The notes: generated from the letters alone by a model not told the origin. A DNA stretch of 64,000 bases from Helicostylum pulchrum (GCA_025677825.1 JAIXMO010000010.1:124001-188000), one strand, 5' to 3'; counted from the stretch's first letter, positions 23,380-35,331 are shown. Program-made: numbers and translations.

Positions 23380-26101
23380 TTATTCATTACTAAAACCTCG
23401 ACATAACTTTCTAATAGCTCTTTCGTACATGAGAGGAGAATGGTCCATAAACATGGTACGAGTAAAAACAATTTCAGAGAACCTTGCTTCAACATCTTCA
23501 CAACGATTTAAAACCACTTTATGTTGTTGGTTTACCTGAGGTACAGTTTCAATTAAATAAACAGTGCTTGGTGGATACATTTTTTCTGAACTCATATCTG
23601 CTCGCATCGTCTTAATAACTGCCCAAAACCATTGATTATCTTCATCTATTTCTTCTTCTTGTTCTTGTTCTCCTTGTTCTTGTTTTTCTTGTTCTTGTTC
23701 TTGTTCTTGCCTCTTCTTCTTCTTTTGAAGTTTACCAACTACACGAGAAATGATTTCTTCCGTGATATCTGGTTCTGCTTGTAAACTGGTTGCTACGTTT
23801 TTAAAATCTTTTAAAAGTCCTAAACTAAGACTACTCACAATATCGTAACCATGGACAACAGACGTCACCAATCCAGAGCAATAGTTGCTTAGTGATAAAG
23901 ACATAACACAGGGTGGGCCGTAGGCATAACAATGAATAGGTCGACCGGCCGGAAGTCCAGACTGACTAGATGTAACAAACGAAGGGTTTAATGAATCTTG
24001 CTGTTTATTTTGTAATAAAACCAAATCACTTGATTTGTTTATAATTTGTTGACTCCATAAAACACATAATAAACTGGCTACTCCTCCACCTAAAGAATGT
24101 CCACAAAGCACAAGTCCATATTCGGGGTAACTTTCTAAGCCTTGTCTAATTTTCTGATACACTTTTCCTTTGGGTTTTGATAACAGTTGTGCTGCATCCA
24201 GCATGCCATTATGAGCCTTAAAGGTACGATCTCCATCGGTTGGTAAAGTAAACTCTGTATAGTCCATACTCAAGTCAGTCAAGATATCACTCAGGCCCAA
24301 GGTACCACGACATGTTAGTACAATCGCCTTGGATGCATGATCCACAGTCACATAATGAACAAGAGCATGAATCGATGGGTTATGTAAATGTAACGGTGAT
24401 CTATCGGTATAACTCGATAACAAGATATCTTCAACAGAGTTACCAGTATGATGAGCAAATACATGATGGTTTGGGTGATGATGATGTGAATGAGGCAAAA
24501 TAGTTGGAATATCTCCAATACCCAAGATACGCATAAAAGATTCACCATACGCTGCACTAGCATATCTCATAAAGTGCTCGATATTGTTTATAATGTGATC
24601 TTTAGGGAAGTTCCAACCATGATCATAATACATTATTTCTTCTTCATGTGATATACTACTGGTGGAAGGGGAGGGTATAGGTGTATTGTAGCTAGTTGTC
24701 ATTGATAAACTAGTACAACTAGAAATTGAGTTGGATCGCTTTTTCGTATCTTTAGCAGTAGTAGTAGTAACCAGACAAGAAGATGAAATAGATGCATGGC
24801 GTTGTCGTGTTGGTTGAGCAGGTGACGAATATCTTCTTTCGGTGGTTGGTGATGGTGGTGGTAATACATCACTTAAACGCAAATTGAGATTCTCTTGTCT
24901 TTCTACTTTTCGCTTTCTTCTCTTTTCAGATAATGCACTTAGAATAAAGTGTGGGTCCTTGTTTTCTCCGTCTAATAAAGTAGCTAAGAATGACCCATTT
25001 TCTTCTTCGTTTGTCTTCACAATTATCTTTTTATTATAGATGGAATCAATAGGGCGAATCGTAGTTGTTTTTGTGGTAATACAAGTTGTTTGAGTTGTCA
25101 CATTATAAATATTATTATTAGTAGAATCTTCTTCTTTTCGCAATAGTGCGTTTAATTCTTGAATAATTAGAGTATCATCGCTTAATTTATTTTTCGTCGT
25201 TACTGGTGCTGTAGTCTTGTTCTTTTTAAATTGTATAATTTTATCTGTTTCTAAATCTTCTTTTTCGTCTGTAACCAATCCCTCCCAAAGAATAGTCATG
25301 GGAATTTGTTTCATCATTCGTTTATGTGTCACATTTTGTAAGACCGCAAAAATAGTTAATGCTTTCGTAAGGCCTGCTAAAATAGCTACTTTGCCGGATT
25401 TCGATAATACAAACTCGGGATCTTGTTCAAGTTCACGGTGTAAAAGTGTTATAAATGAAGCAATGGCTCTGGACGTATCGTTGGCTCCAAAAATACCATC
25501 TACTATACGAACTGATTCTTCTGCAGCCTATACAATATAATTTTATTAAGTAATCTATCAAATTTATATTTTTTGACCAGTAAGGACATTTCTTTTACCT
25601 TTAAACTGGATTGAATGGTTCTTGAAGTAAACTGTAAGCCTGACATGGCAAATAGCTCAGCCAATGAAAAAGTGTGACTAACAATATAAAGTCCAATATT
25701 TGTATACTTTTCAAGTACTTTCATAAATAGACCATTATTATTAATTAGTCTTTTATATTTACGAGTAAAAAAAAATTAATATATGCGCTACAACATTGTA
25801 TATAATTTTTTGTTTTTGTTTGGTGTATATACCTTTCTCGTTCTTGTTCCGAAGAACATAATAAAAGATCATTACTGTGTAAGTTTTTTGCTGTAACAAG
25901 TGCATTAGTTAAAGTGTTCCTGGTTATTCCTAGTGAGAGTGATGTACCATATTTCGCTGCTTCAAATAATGCATCCAAAAATAATGAAGAGCATCGAAGT
26001 GAAATTCGTGTAGCTAATGAAACCGCTGTCACTACATTAGCTACGTTCTCTGATAGTAATGGGTCGCCTATCGTTTTTTCTTCATGTGGTGTGGATATCA
26101 T
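23380..26101 (-). CDS. class-3 lipase, sn1-diacylglycerol lipase-like
   Basis: Three exons (26101-25833, 25749-25599, 25527-23380) encode 855 residues. A hydrophobic/amphipathic N-terminal region of about 190 residues, with no clear signal peptide, precedes a disordered Ser/Thr/Lys-rich stretch. The alpha/beta-hydrolase domain (about 440-840) has AIVLTCRGT (oxyanion strand), the nucleophile in CGHSLGGG (Ser618), an Asp in YDIVSSLSLG near 710 and a His in MDHSPLMY near 835, a complete triad. A Glu/Gln-rich run (repeats of EQ) at about 755-775 is low-complexity. This organisation is that of fungal proteins related to diacylglycerol lipase, which release 2-monoacylglycerol from membrane lipids. 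The substrate is inferred. Confidence 0.85.
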
Positions 26102-26752
26102 TTTTTTTGTAAATGTGTGTATATGTAAGTGTGAGAAAAAAATAAAAAAAGGGAAAAAAAGACCAGAGAATTATAATATTTATAGTTTTTTTTTTCTTTT
26201 TTTTTATGTGGATCTGCACCCTGTCCCCCAACCAAGGGTACAATAGTTAATATGGCATTTTTTATAAACATCAAGTTAGAAAGAAAAAAAAAACAAGACA
26301 TCACATGAAGCGAGGGGAGCTTTGTAACTGGATGCCGTCATCATATGCGCCATAATAATCGTATTCTTCTTTCAGCGTTGTTAAAGTAAACAAGGATGTA
26401 TATACAACATATAACGTAAAATATGCAAATAGGATAAATCAGTTTTGTAACAATTAAGAATTCCTTATAAATGTGGGGCTAAAACAACAGTTTTTGGGTA
26501 ACCATAATATCAGGGACATGAGACTGACTTTTTATTCTCCTCCTCACATGCATTGTCCTTCTTTTAAAAGGAAATGCTGGTATTTTCCCCATTTTTTTTT
26601 TGATTTTATTACACATGAAAATCGTGTGTATTTTTTTCTTTTACGTTATATCTTTTTTTTTTACGTTATATTTCCCTTTCGTAAGCCATTTTTTTTTTTT
26701 TACAAAAATATTACATAATTACAAATGTTCCTTTATTTTAAAACATAACATA
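26102..26752. other. intergenic spacer with T runs
   Basis: Upstream of the lipase start. I see no gene, only T-rich blocks (26586-26700) directly before the transposon end. Confidence 0.5.
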
Positions 26753-26780
26753 CAGTGTTCACGACTCAAGACACCCAATT
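26753..26780. repeat. probable terminal inverted repeat of a Tc1/mariner element
   Basis: After a TA dinucleotide (26751-26752) the sequence starts CAGTGTTCACGACTC. CAGT(G) after TA is the usual Tc1 end. It lies about 190 bp beyond the transposase stop, as expected. I did not find the matching inverted copy on the far side, so only one end seems preserved. Confidence 0.45.
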
Positions 26781-26942
26781 TGCGCCAGTTAAAATTGTCT
26801 TGTAGTGCAGTATTTTAACTTGAAATTGACAAATAAAAAATAAATTTTGGACGATTTCGCCCAGCCCAATTTAGACGAGTGTGATATTATTTCAAATGCA
26901 TTTACTAATTAAATGTTGGAGACAAGTACTCTGTTGCTTCAG

Positions 26943-27719
26943 CTATTTCAACACAACTTCTCTTTCTATACATCGATCCCAGTAACTTTCAGCATGTCGT
27001 ATCCAGCCTTGACAATCGGCAACAGTAACTTGTTTACAAGCCTCAGCAATACGAGGTGTAAGCATGTCTGATTTATTGAGTGGATTCCTTCTTATGTTTT
27101 TCTCGATCTTGGACCAGCATTCTTCGATAGGGTTAAAAAAGGGTGAGTATGGAGGCATGAATAGTGGTTTGTAGCCACGTTATTTGATTGCATCTACGAC
27201 AAAACGAGAGTGATGGATCCTACAGTTGTCCATGACGATAAACATACCTTTTTTGTTGTGTTTATCTAAAATATCCATTACTGATTCAATGAATATGACA
27301 ATGTGGTAAGCGGTTGTATCTTTTTTAAGCTTGATCGGCTTTGATTCACTTTTGCTCCCAGCTTTTCTTTTCTTTGAAGGAGATGATCCAGGAAACTCTT
27401 TTTCAATTAGTGCTGCATCTGATTTCTTCAAGGGTTCAACTTTTGAAAAACAAACGGTGTCAAAGGGAGATATACAACCAACGATGCTGATTTTTACGCC
27501 TTTCTGCGTATGAACTTTTACAATTGCTGGATCTCCTACCTTCGACCAAGCACAACTTCTCATTAATTGTGAGTGAAAGCCAGCCTCATCAACAAAGACG
27601 CAATTTTCACTAAAACTGACACCTGCGGCTTGCCACTGGTTGACTATATTGAAGCGAAGTTCGAGAGTTCTTGGAGCATCACGCTCCATAGTGTATTTTG
27701 TAGCTTGCTTGAGCGATAT
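26943..27719 (-). pseudogene. Tc1/mariner-type transposase relic, DD34E, internal stop
   Basis: The minus-strand frame encodes the catalytic half of a Tc1-like transposase: VFVDEAGFH (first Asp), FIVMDNCRIHHS (second Asp) and PPYSPFFNPIEECWSK (Glu), with 34 positions between the second Asp and the Glu. A TAA stop at 27180-27182 interrupts the frame just before RGYKPLF. The N-terminal DNA-binding helix-turn-helix part is missing: upstream of about 27719 the frame is closed and the sequence is unrelated. A basic KKRKAGSKSESK stretch sits inside the catalytic domain. The element is dead as read, unless the stop is a sequencing error. Confidence 0.85.
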
Positions 27720-28406
27720 TGAACACTTCTCTCGGATATGTTACTTCTTTCAAAAAGATGAGTTGAAGTTTGAATATTTTAGTACTATGGTTTACTTGGA
27801 GTGGATTTCAACCCCTCTTTTATCTTTTTTTTTTCTTTTTGATAAAACACGACGGCGCAGCTGAGAGATGTGTTGGCTCTTTTCGATTTTCTTCACCAAG
27901 ACATGGTTGCTGTTTTCCTTTTCAATCAAAGCAGCAATCATAAAGCTTTTGCAAAAGATGCTCTTGTCGCCAACCGCATGAACATGAACGCAGGTGCATT
28001 TGGTAATGATGAGGATAAGGTTCGGAATGGCTTCTACATCGGCAATCAATCGGCGAACTCCCTTTGCAAATTCGACGATACTGCAACAAAAGTTTTCGTT
28101 ATATCGAAGCTTATAGCCAAGAAAAAGATGTGACTAATGTGTTTGCTATTGTAAAGGAATTCTCGAAGCAACAAAAATCACATAGAAAGCTTCGGGAATA
28201 CCAATAATTTACATTAGCATTCCTGAAATCAGTAGAAGGTTTAAAAGTAGATGCACTTTATCACAACTATAAACAGCCGGCCATTTCGATATCACTTGTA
28301 TCCAACAGAAATTCCACGCACAGATGATAATCAACAAGAGAAAAATAAAGTTCAATTTGGTAATGATGGATGATAGCTGGCAGTTCTCAATGATATCTAA
28401 TCTTTT
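27720..28406 (+). pseudogene. unidentified coding relics
   Basis: Between the transposase relic and the next gene piece there are several open stretches. The clearest on the plus strand is 28025-28207 (about 60 codons, QIRRYCNKSFRYIEAYS...KLREYQ, then stop); a minus-strand frame spans 27792-28049. Neither is recognisable. Base composition is richer in G+C than true spacer, which suggests old coding sequence. Confidence 0.25.
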
Positions 28407-30084
28407 TTCTTTTCTTTTATGGTAGTCAGTCATGCTCAGGTTATTCAATTTCTTAACATAACATACTTGCCCAGTGATCCAATGAATGAAGAAGTCTATG
28501 AATACAAATCTTTGACCAACAGCGACATACTTTCAATGGTTTGGAAATATACCGATTTATTTGACAAAAAGACCGTTATTTCTTTCGGCAAATGGTGTGC
28601 AAATAATGTAGGCTTCACAGCTGCTCACTCGAAAAGAAGACAATGTGGCAGCGGGAAAGTCAGCGTACGCTCACTGTTTGTTGCAAAAGAACAGTATATT
28701 GGTAAAGTAATTTTTTAGATATAATTTATTTGTGTTAATCCGATTTTCAGACGATATAGCAAAAAAAGTACCGGATTACTTGCCTCGCTATCAGTTGTTT
28801 GTTCTTCTCACAAAGTGATCATTTCTTTTATTTTGTTGCTTAGCCCAAGAACTTCTCTATATGTCGGATCTCAAAAACTATAAAGCAAACTTCAAACGAC
28901 AAACAAGTACTTGAAGTACTTTTGCAATAGCGCTGCTTCAGAATGGACGCTCAAAAAATACCAGAATCATTTTAGCGAGAAAAGCCCTGAAAAAGCAAAG
29001 AAAGCGTTTATGAAAAACTTGGAGATTGTCAAAAATAAAGCGAAAAATATTCCTTCCGATGTGAACCAGCATATCAATCGATTAATGAAGCCTGATGTAG
29101 ATCCCGGCACCTCTAGCTCCCGCAATGTCGACAATATTACAGTATGTGAACCCTCGTTCATGATATCATATACTATGTTTATTCACCTTAACATCTTATT
29201 TTTTTAGGTCAAGGGAAACTACTATCACGTAAGTATCTTGGTTCTAAAACATTCTTTACTATTTAGAAAACATTCTCACAACTGCTATAGGCTGAAGGAG
29301 ATCTCATAATAAACAAAGCACCAGAAAAGTCTTCCAAGAAGAAAAAGGTAAGCTAACAGTAAATTACACCCTCCAGCTGTTATAGACTTATTACTTTTTA
29401 TTAGACTTTGCGCAAGGACAAAGAACCTGAAAAGGTTGACTTTAAGCAAAAGTGGATCGAGTTTTTGGCCGACACTGAGAACAACCGCAATTTCCATAGA
29501 TATTGGTAAAATAAAACAGTCATTGATTTGACGGAAAAGGTTACTTTATACTGGTAATTTTTTTGGTGGTTACCGTGGTCTTATATAAAGGGTGATTCCT
29601 TATAAAGGCCGTCTTATATATGATTTGTTTGAAAATCTGCTATTAATTTTAATTATAGCCCGGAGAAGAATGGTGTCACCCGTTTGGGTGTAAATCTATC
29701 TCCTCACCCCCATGCCAACAGAGAAGCATACAAAAAAATGAAAGAGCTGTTGAACCCACTAGAAGTAACCGGTACCTCCATTGGTGTCAATAGTGATATT
29801 CGTAGTCTAGTTGCTGCAGTAAATATTTTTGATATTCAGATTTTTGAGTTGAACTTTAATCGGTTAATATGTTGTTATTTATTATTATTAGTCTAATATC
29901 GACGGCTTCGAGAATGCAATTGAGAGCAAGGCTATCGTAGAAGGCGAAGAAAAAGCACGCCAAGCCATAAAGAGTATTTGTAAAGCCTTGTATGTACAAT
30001 ATCATCAGAGTAATTTTAATGACGAACTAATTTTCTGTTGGATTTAGGGCGAAGATTTACTCTAAAACGCCTTCGATGTGGTGA
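28407..30084 (+). pseudogene. N-terminal part of a broken gene of an unnamed family
   Basis: A series of plus-strand exon-like pieces can be followed: 28419-28700 (DILSMVWKYTDLFDKK..., KRRQCGSGKVSVRSLFV), 28742-28818 ending in a stop, 28911-29145 (EWTLKKYQNHFSEKSPEKAKKAF...), short exons to 29505, 29684-29820 (VNLSPHPHANREAYKKM...PLEVTGTS) and 29893-29990 (FENAIESKAIVEGEEKARQAIKSICKAL). The last piece splices to AKIYSKTPSMW followed by a TGA at 30082-30084. Several junctions follow GT..AG but the order is interrupted by stops near 28818 and 28913. I believe similar proteins are frequent in Mucoromycota and continue after the TPSMW position, so the gene is probably cut here. Confidence 0.4.
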
Positions 30085-30137
30085 AATCACCACATAAAAT
30101 AAATATAATTAATATAATCGATGGTTCATCGATTATA
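30076..30137. repeat. two adjacent perfect hairpins
   Basis: The first inverted repeat is 30076-30095 (ATGTGGTGA, two-base spacer, TCACCACAT). The second is 30113-30137 (TATAATCGATG, GTT loop, CATCGATTATA). The first hairpin contains the TGA that ends the upstream gene piece. No TA-flanked element ends are evident. Confidence 0.8.
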
Positions 30138-30238
30138 AAACATAAGTAAAATAACACTGGATCTAGTAAAGCAAGATCTTAAGTCTATAAGTGTAACAAT
30201 CAATCACAATAGTGTGTCCATTATTAAAATTAGTGTAA

Positions 30239-31291
30239 ATGATAAACGAGAGTTTGCAATCCCTTTTACCGGGATTGATTTTACACCAAAGAATAAGAAA
30301 TAAACGTTATCACACCTTTAATCTTATTCCTCCTGTTTTATTTATTTTTCCATATTCGATAATACGCTCAGAGGCCATATATAACACAAATATGATACTT
30401 CCTTGTTTTGAAGCCGTGATTTCTATGATGAAGAAGAATGTCCGCGTCCCTTATTTTATACCTGGAGAAGATGAGCTTGAATCCATGACTATACAACTGG
30501 AATGCATGGGACAAAGGTCGGACAAACGAAAAATATATAAAGCTGATGGGATTATTCGGCCAAAGCTTAAATACCCAGAAGTAAGGAAAGTTCTGTTATA
30601 GTACAAACGCGTTTGCGTGACCACATGGACTTGGAAGTTTTAATATTGGAAACAGCAGGCGCCTTTGATCACGATGATAACTCCAAGACATCTTTTGGCA
30701 ATTCGAAAGGCATGTTTGCTTTACTTGCTATACTTAAGACGATGGCTGATCAATACAATCTTGCCTCGGTTGAGGAGTTCAGTAAGCTGAAGTTGTTTTT
30801 TTTTCAGCCAAGCGGTAAGTGGTATGAATAGTAGCATTTATTTTGTTTGTACTAATGATATTGTTTGCCTCCAAATAGGCTATCATACCCGACTATGTTC
30901 CATGCAATACGCCAGGAATGGACTTTATAATTTTGTTCGTGAAAAAAAAATCGTTCTTAGTGAAGACTTCGATAAAAGAGAAGAGCAATTGGAACCTCTA
31001 TTAAATTTTTTCTTGGACTTGAAGGTATAGTTCTAATCCTAAACAATCGAGAAAAGGAGCAATAATAACAAGTTTAATTAAATTTTTTAGATCTTTCTTG
31101 AAGAGACTTCATATAGAATTACGGCTTTGAAAGAGCAACACGAGGAGAGTACGAAGCACTATGACAGCGAGAATAATAGTCAGATCGTCTCTCTTTCTGA
31201 TATAATATGTCCCAAAATTTTCAAGCTGGATTTCAACACACACGGACAACACTTTTCAGAGCATTTGAAGAGTTCACCTGAGAGTGTGTGA
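30239..31291 (+). pseudogene. C-terminal part of the broken gene, PD-(D/E)xK-like core
   Basis: From an ATG at 30239 the frame runs to about 30590, is shifted by a 20-bp excess around 30586-30605, then resumes (30600-30815), splices to 30880-31025 and to 31090, and ends TGA at 31289-31291. The product has KADGII and then EVLILETAGAF, followed by SKTSFGNSKGMFALLAILK, an order (Asp, Glu-x-x, Lys in a helix) that resembles a PD-(D/E)xK nuclease-type fold. After it comes KLKLFFFQPSG, SMQYARNGLYNFV and a charged tail. Two introns (30816-30879 and 31026-31089 approximately) still have good sites. It is probably the 3' half of the gene interrupted at 30084; function is unknown. Confidence 0.4.
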
Positions 31292-31894
31292 TATTGACGG
31301 TTATAAAATATAAGAGTTAATATCGAAAAGAAAAATAAAAAGAATAACAATAAACTATCAGACTTAGAAAAGGTTGTTTTTGTATTTATTTGTGAAAAAG
31401 AGTGTGCCTTATATACATATTATAAGTTAAATAAGCGCTTATCATTAATGTGAAACTTAGACAGTTCTAGCAAGACATTAATGAGTGAGCAATTGGAAAG
31501 GATAAATATAATTCTGTAGAAGGTCAATAATGACAGCGATAAGTATTGTATTTCTAATTAGCTTCTTGAATAAAAGACGCAGTATAGTGGCTTGTTGCTT
31601 ATAAATAATGTGACATTGATTTATATAAACCAGTTATATGATCTTGTAGCGAGTTTAAACAGTCTTTATAATTCTATTACCAAATCGATAGAACAATAGA
31701 AGTATCTGAGAATTAATTTAGAAACTACTATATTTGTATATAGCTTATGTAAGTTTATATGAGAATATAACACTTGTATAAGTATGTATAAATAAGTATT
31801 TCTGAAATCTAACATGTAGATACAACAGAGTGACTCTTAATTTTTTTTATCTTTTAAGTTTCCGTTCATAACTACAGTTTTCTATCGAATATTC

Positions 31895-32194
31895 TTACAC
31901 CAACACTTTGATTGTAATTAAAACAGTAATACAACAAATAAAATTAACAGTATCACATTTCTCTGAGGGATAACTACGTAGTTGAGTAAAAGCATTGCTT
32001 TTTGTTTTTTGTTGTTGCCTAATAAAATCTGCATAATCATCTTTTTTCTTTTTACCAAGTATCCTTACAATATAACTGGCTCTAATGTCTGCGTCTCTTT
32101 CAACAGATTCGGCTGAGATTGAAAACCAATGTGATGTTCTTCTGAGATACCGTGTCTCTTGTAAGATATGGGCGGAAGTTCTTTTGCTACGGCG
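31895..32194 (-). pseudogene. 100-codon open relic without start
   Basis: A minus-strand frame is open from the TAG at 32195-32197 to the TAA at 31895-31897, with no upstream ATG. The product is basic and protein-like (ILQETRYLRRTSHWFSISAE, then VERDADIRASYIVRILGKKK). The stretch and its upstream continuation to 32340 are clearly less AT-rich than their surroundings. I could not assign it; a retrotransposon fragment is possible. Confidence 0.25.
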
Positions 32195-34211
32195 CTAGAC
32201 CGCTTTGTAGACTTGCACTACCTTGCCTCATGGGTTTGGACAACTACTTGTCACTAAAAGCATTCAACACTGCGTTTGTGGCCGGTAGGGTTAGCAGAGT
32301 GGGATTGTCCATTTTCCAAAGGGCATTTACTAACTGATTGGTACGTTTTAACTGAAAATATGAATTTGCTACTCAATTATTTGATTATTTTTACTAAACT
32401 TCTCTTATAAACACACCTGAGTAATAAAGTTTTAGTTTAAAATCGATTAGAAGCGTCTAAATGAGTAATTTTTTATCACAGAGAAAGTCAAAATGAATCT
32501 AGAGCAATCGCAAAACATCCATAATTTTTGGCTAAAAACAAAAGGGGGTTGTTTCCAAAAAAATGAAAATAGAAAAAAAAAATAACGCTACATATTTACT
32601 AAATAGCCTTTATTTAGTATTGGCTTCTTTTATACAATTATTTAACATCGCCGAATATTAGAATATGCATGACAATAACCTACTTTAATTAAACTATATC
32701 TTCTAATATGCATATATGTAACTAGTTATTTTCTTGTCATTGCCTTTGAAGTAGACGTTGTTTACATGAGATTATATATTATAAGATTGCAAATTTGAAT
32801 CAAGGTAAATGTCTGAGTGGTTAATGCAATTGTAGTGCCTTTGTATTTTATAGTTTATTCTACAGATTGTAATGAGACTCTAAACTTAAAATCTGCTGAG
32901 AGAATTTAGCTATCAAATGAAAACCAATGTACCTTTTTTTAGTTAAAAAAAAAAGAAGATCTGCAGCTTTCCTTAAAAAGATTATTGTATATGAAAAAAA
33001 AACAGACCCTTTCTTCGTACGTAATCTTCAGATACGGAGAAACAATCGGAAAAAATGTGTCATATCACACTCATAAATATTTATCTAGTGGCTTTTAAAA
33101 ATAATTGGTTAACGCGAGATGACCGGTAGTATAAGGTCAGTTTTTATAGATGTATTGACTGGGGGAAGGGGAGACTAATCCTGTTTTTACTTTTGTATGG
33201 AGGGGAGTACGAAAATAACTTGTTACGATAGAATTGAACCTGCCAAACTCATGTGGACCTGTCATTTTATAAATACTTTTTTTTTTTTTTTTTGGTACTT
33301 TTTTTTTACTTGGCCAGTGTGTTTATATATAGAAGTATGCGTGAGTATAAATAAAGTAAGTTAGATTCAAACTCGAATAACTTGTGTCATCATACAAAAA
33401 TATGTTTTTCTAAAAAAAAGGAGCGTGTCAGCTTATTTTTCGGGTTCGTAAAACATTTTATGTAACACGATTTTTTACAAACATGAATTTTCTACGCTTA
33501 CAACTTTTTTGTAACTTTCGTTTTCTATTATAGAGACGATATATATAGAATAGATGAGCCTTTGTTTCGCAAGATTTTTTTTCATGTTGTGCCTGTGTTG
33601 TACAAAGGTGGTTTATTTCGTTTCCGTTTATGCAATGGCGAAAAAAAAAAAGTAATACACATAGTTTTTTATAGACCGCAAAAAAAAACAAAAAAAAAAA
33701 TACCTAGATTGGGTCTGGAAGCAGAAACGACAAAAAAAAAGGGTTTAGGTAAACTTGAAGAGGGTATGTTAAGGGAGGACCAGTTTGTGTGACATGTTCG
33801 TTAGACTATTGTAAAAAAAAAGTCTTTTTTTTATGTCTGGTGATCCTATATATTTATGTCTTATTCTATACGGTAATCGCCATAGATATAGAAATACTAA
33901 TTCATAAGCGTAAACTAATCATTTTAAAATTAAAGTCATGTACAAGTTAGATCCATTTTTTTTTGCTTCGCAAAACAAATATCAATTAAAATAAAAAATT
34001 AAATGACAGGTTGAAATGATTTTATTGCTTTTATATAAAATACTAAGTCTGTATTGTAAAAAAAAAAAAAAAAAAAAACCCCAGTCAAAAAGATGCAACT
34101 TTTTTTTATATGGAGCTTAAAATCCGTGTAATAGATGTAACCTACTTCTCATGCACCTTTACTTTAAACTTCACCAAAATTTAAAATCTTGGGGAGACGG
34201 GGGAAAATGGG

Positions 34212-34956
34212 TTATCAGATCTTTCTTTTCCATAAAGTGGGGAAACACTAAAAATAAAAAGAAGGGGGGGGGGGGTAGTTGTAAGAGGGGGAGGCCGATG
34301 ATGCGGGACCGGGGGGCAGATTGTTTCAGTTATCAGATCCTTTTTTTGCTCTCTATTAAATAGAATCAAACTAGATCTGATAAACAATATTCTTTTCATT
34401 GGCTATCCAGAGTGAATAATACCTAGAACAGACTTTTTTTTTTTAAAAAAAAAGCGCGTTGCACATGCTAATGAATAAGACATAAACTAAAAAAGAACCC
34501 AAGATCAACGCGAATAGCGATTGTAGCAGAACATCTTTTTTTAAAAAGAAAAAAAATACAAGACATGTTTAACTGAATGAAGAAACATGGGGGGGATGAA
34601 ATGAGACTTTTGTATAAAGACAGTTTATTTGATGTTTATTAATACTAAACCACCCCCTCCCCTCATATAACTGCTTTACTTCTCCCCCTGCAAAAATAAA
34701 TAATAATATACGGAACAATCACAAAAAAAAAGGTTATTGTTTATCCGCAGTTCATTTTATCAGATCTTTTTTATATGTAGTTACAAACATACCCTCGCCT
34801 TGAAAAAAAATTAATAAAAGACTTTGCTATTTGCCAAGATAAATTGTGTCTCGGACGATAGGTTATGATTTAACCAAAATGACGAACTTGATCGTTGTTT
34901 CAAGTTCGCCAAAAAACTATTATATTTATTTCAAAAAATAAAAATTTATCAGATCT
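34212..34956. promoter_or_regulatory. cluster of five TTATCAGATCT elements
   Basis: The 11-mer TTATCAGATCT occurs exactly at 34212-34222, 34757-34767 and 34946-34956, once inverted at 34373-34383 (AGATCTGATAA), and with one change at 34330-34340 (TTATCAGATCC). Its reverse contains TGATAA, the WGATAR core read by fungal GATA factors. The cluster ends 376 bp before the PPR start codon. A weaker copy (TAATCAGATAA) lies near 34992. Confidence 0.55.
34264..34316 (+). other. G-rich tract, possible G-quadruplex
   Basis: G runs of 12, 5, 3 and 6 (34264-34275, 34287-34291, 34305-34307, 34311-34316) lie within 53 bp in an otherwise AT-rich region, enough for a four-run quadruplex on the plus strand. 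Confidence 0.5.
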
Positions 34957-35331
34957 CTAGAATACAAATCTAAGTACAATCCATAGATTCTATAATCAGA
35001 TAAAAAATAATGGAATTAGGCTAACAGAAACATGGTGTTACAAAGGTACGCTCTGATTCCATGGCGTTTTCTTTTATACATCAAGATCAAAAAACTGAGT
35101 CTCATTAATCTTTTGGAGAGGAGGGTTAAAACACGATTACACAAGAATGTAGGCGGAGAAATCAATCTGATAAGATGGAATTCTAAAAAAAAAAATTATT
35201 TTCGGATGTTTGAGGGGAAAAAAAATATATATATTTATATAAAAAGGGTTACCCATATTTTTTTATATGTATATACTTTTTTTTCTTCTTCTTTCTCTTT
35301 TTACAATTTTTTTTCTCTTTCCTTTTTCCCT

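Larger units (their letters stand above)
31292..35331. other. long gap without an intact gene
   Basis: About 4 kb of AT-rich sequence. It contains the coding relic at 31895-32194, a less AT-rich patch to 32340, a G-rich tract at 34264-34316, a cluster of 11-bp repeats (34212-34956) and the T/C-rich leader of the PPR gene (35265-35330). The remaining parts show nothing. Confidence 0.5.

Noticed and set aside
27640..28200. Plus-strand frames opposite the transposase and nearby
   Set aside because: Most are shadows of the minus-strand relic or lack any motif; kept only as unidentified relics.
30583..30604. Very short intron (GTAAGG...TATAG, 21 bp) in the broken gene
   Set aside because: Far below the 45-85 bp of other introns here, and splicing it would leave the wrong frame; a frameshift is the simpler explanation.
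33195..33270. GGTTCAATTC box on the minus strand resembling a tRNA B box
   Set aside because: No A box, acceptor stem or anticodon arm can be folded at the right distance.
35032..35331. N-terminal extension of the PPR protein from the ATG at 35032
   Set aside because: The stretch translates into Phe/Ile/Tyr/Lys-rich sequence from T/A runs and a T/C-rich leader; it looks like an untranslated leader that happens to be open.
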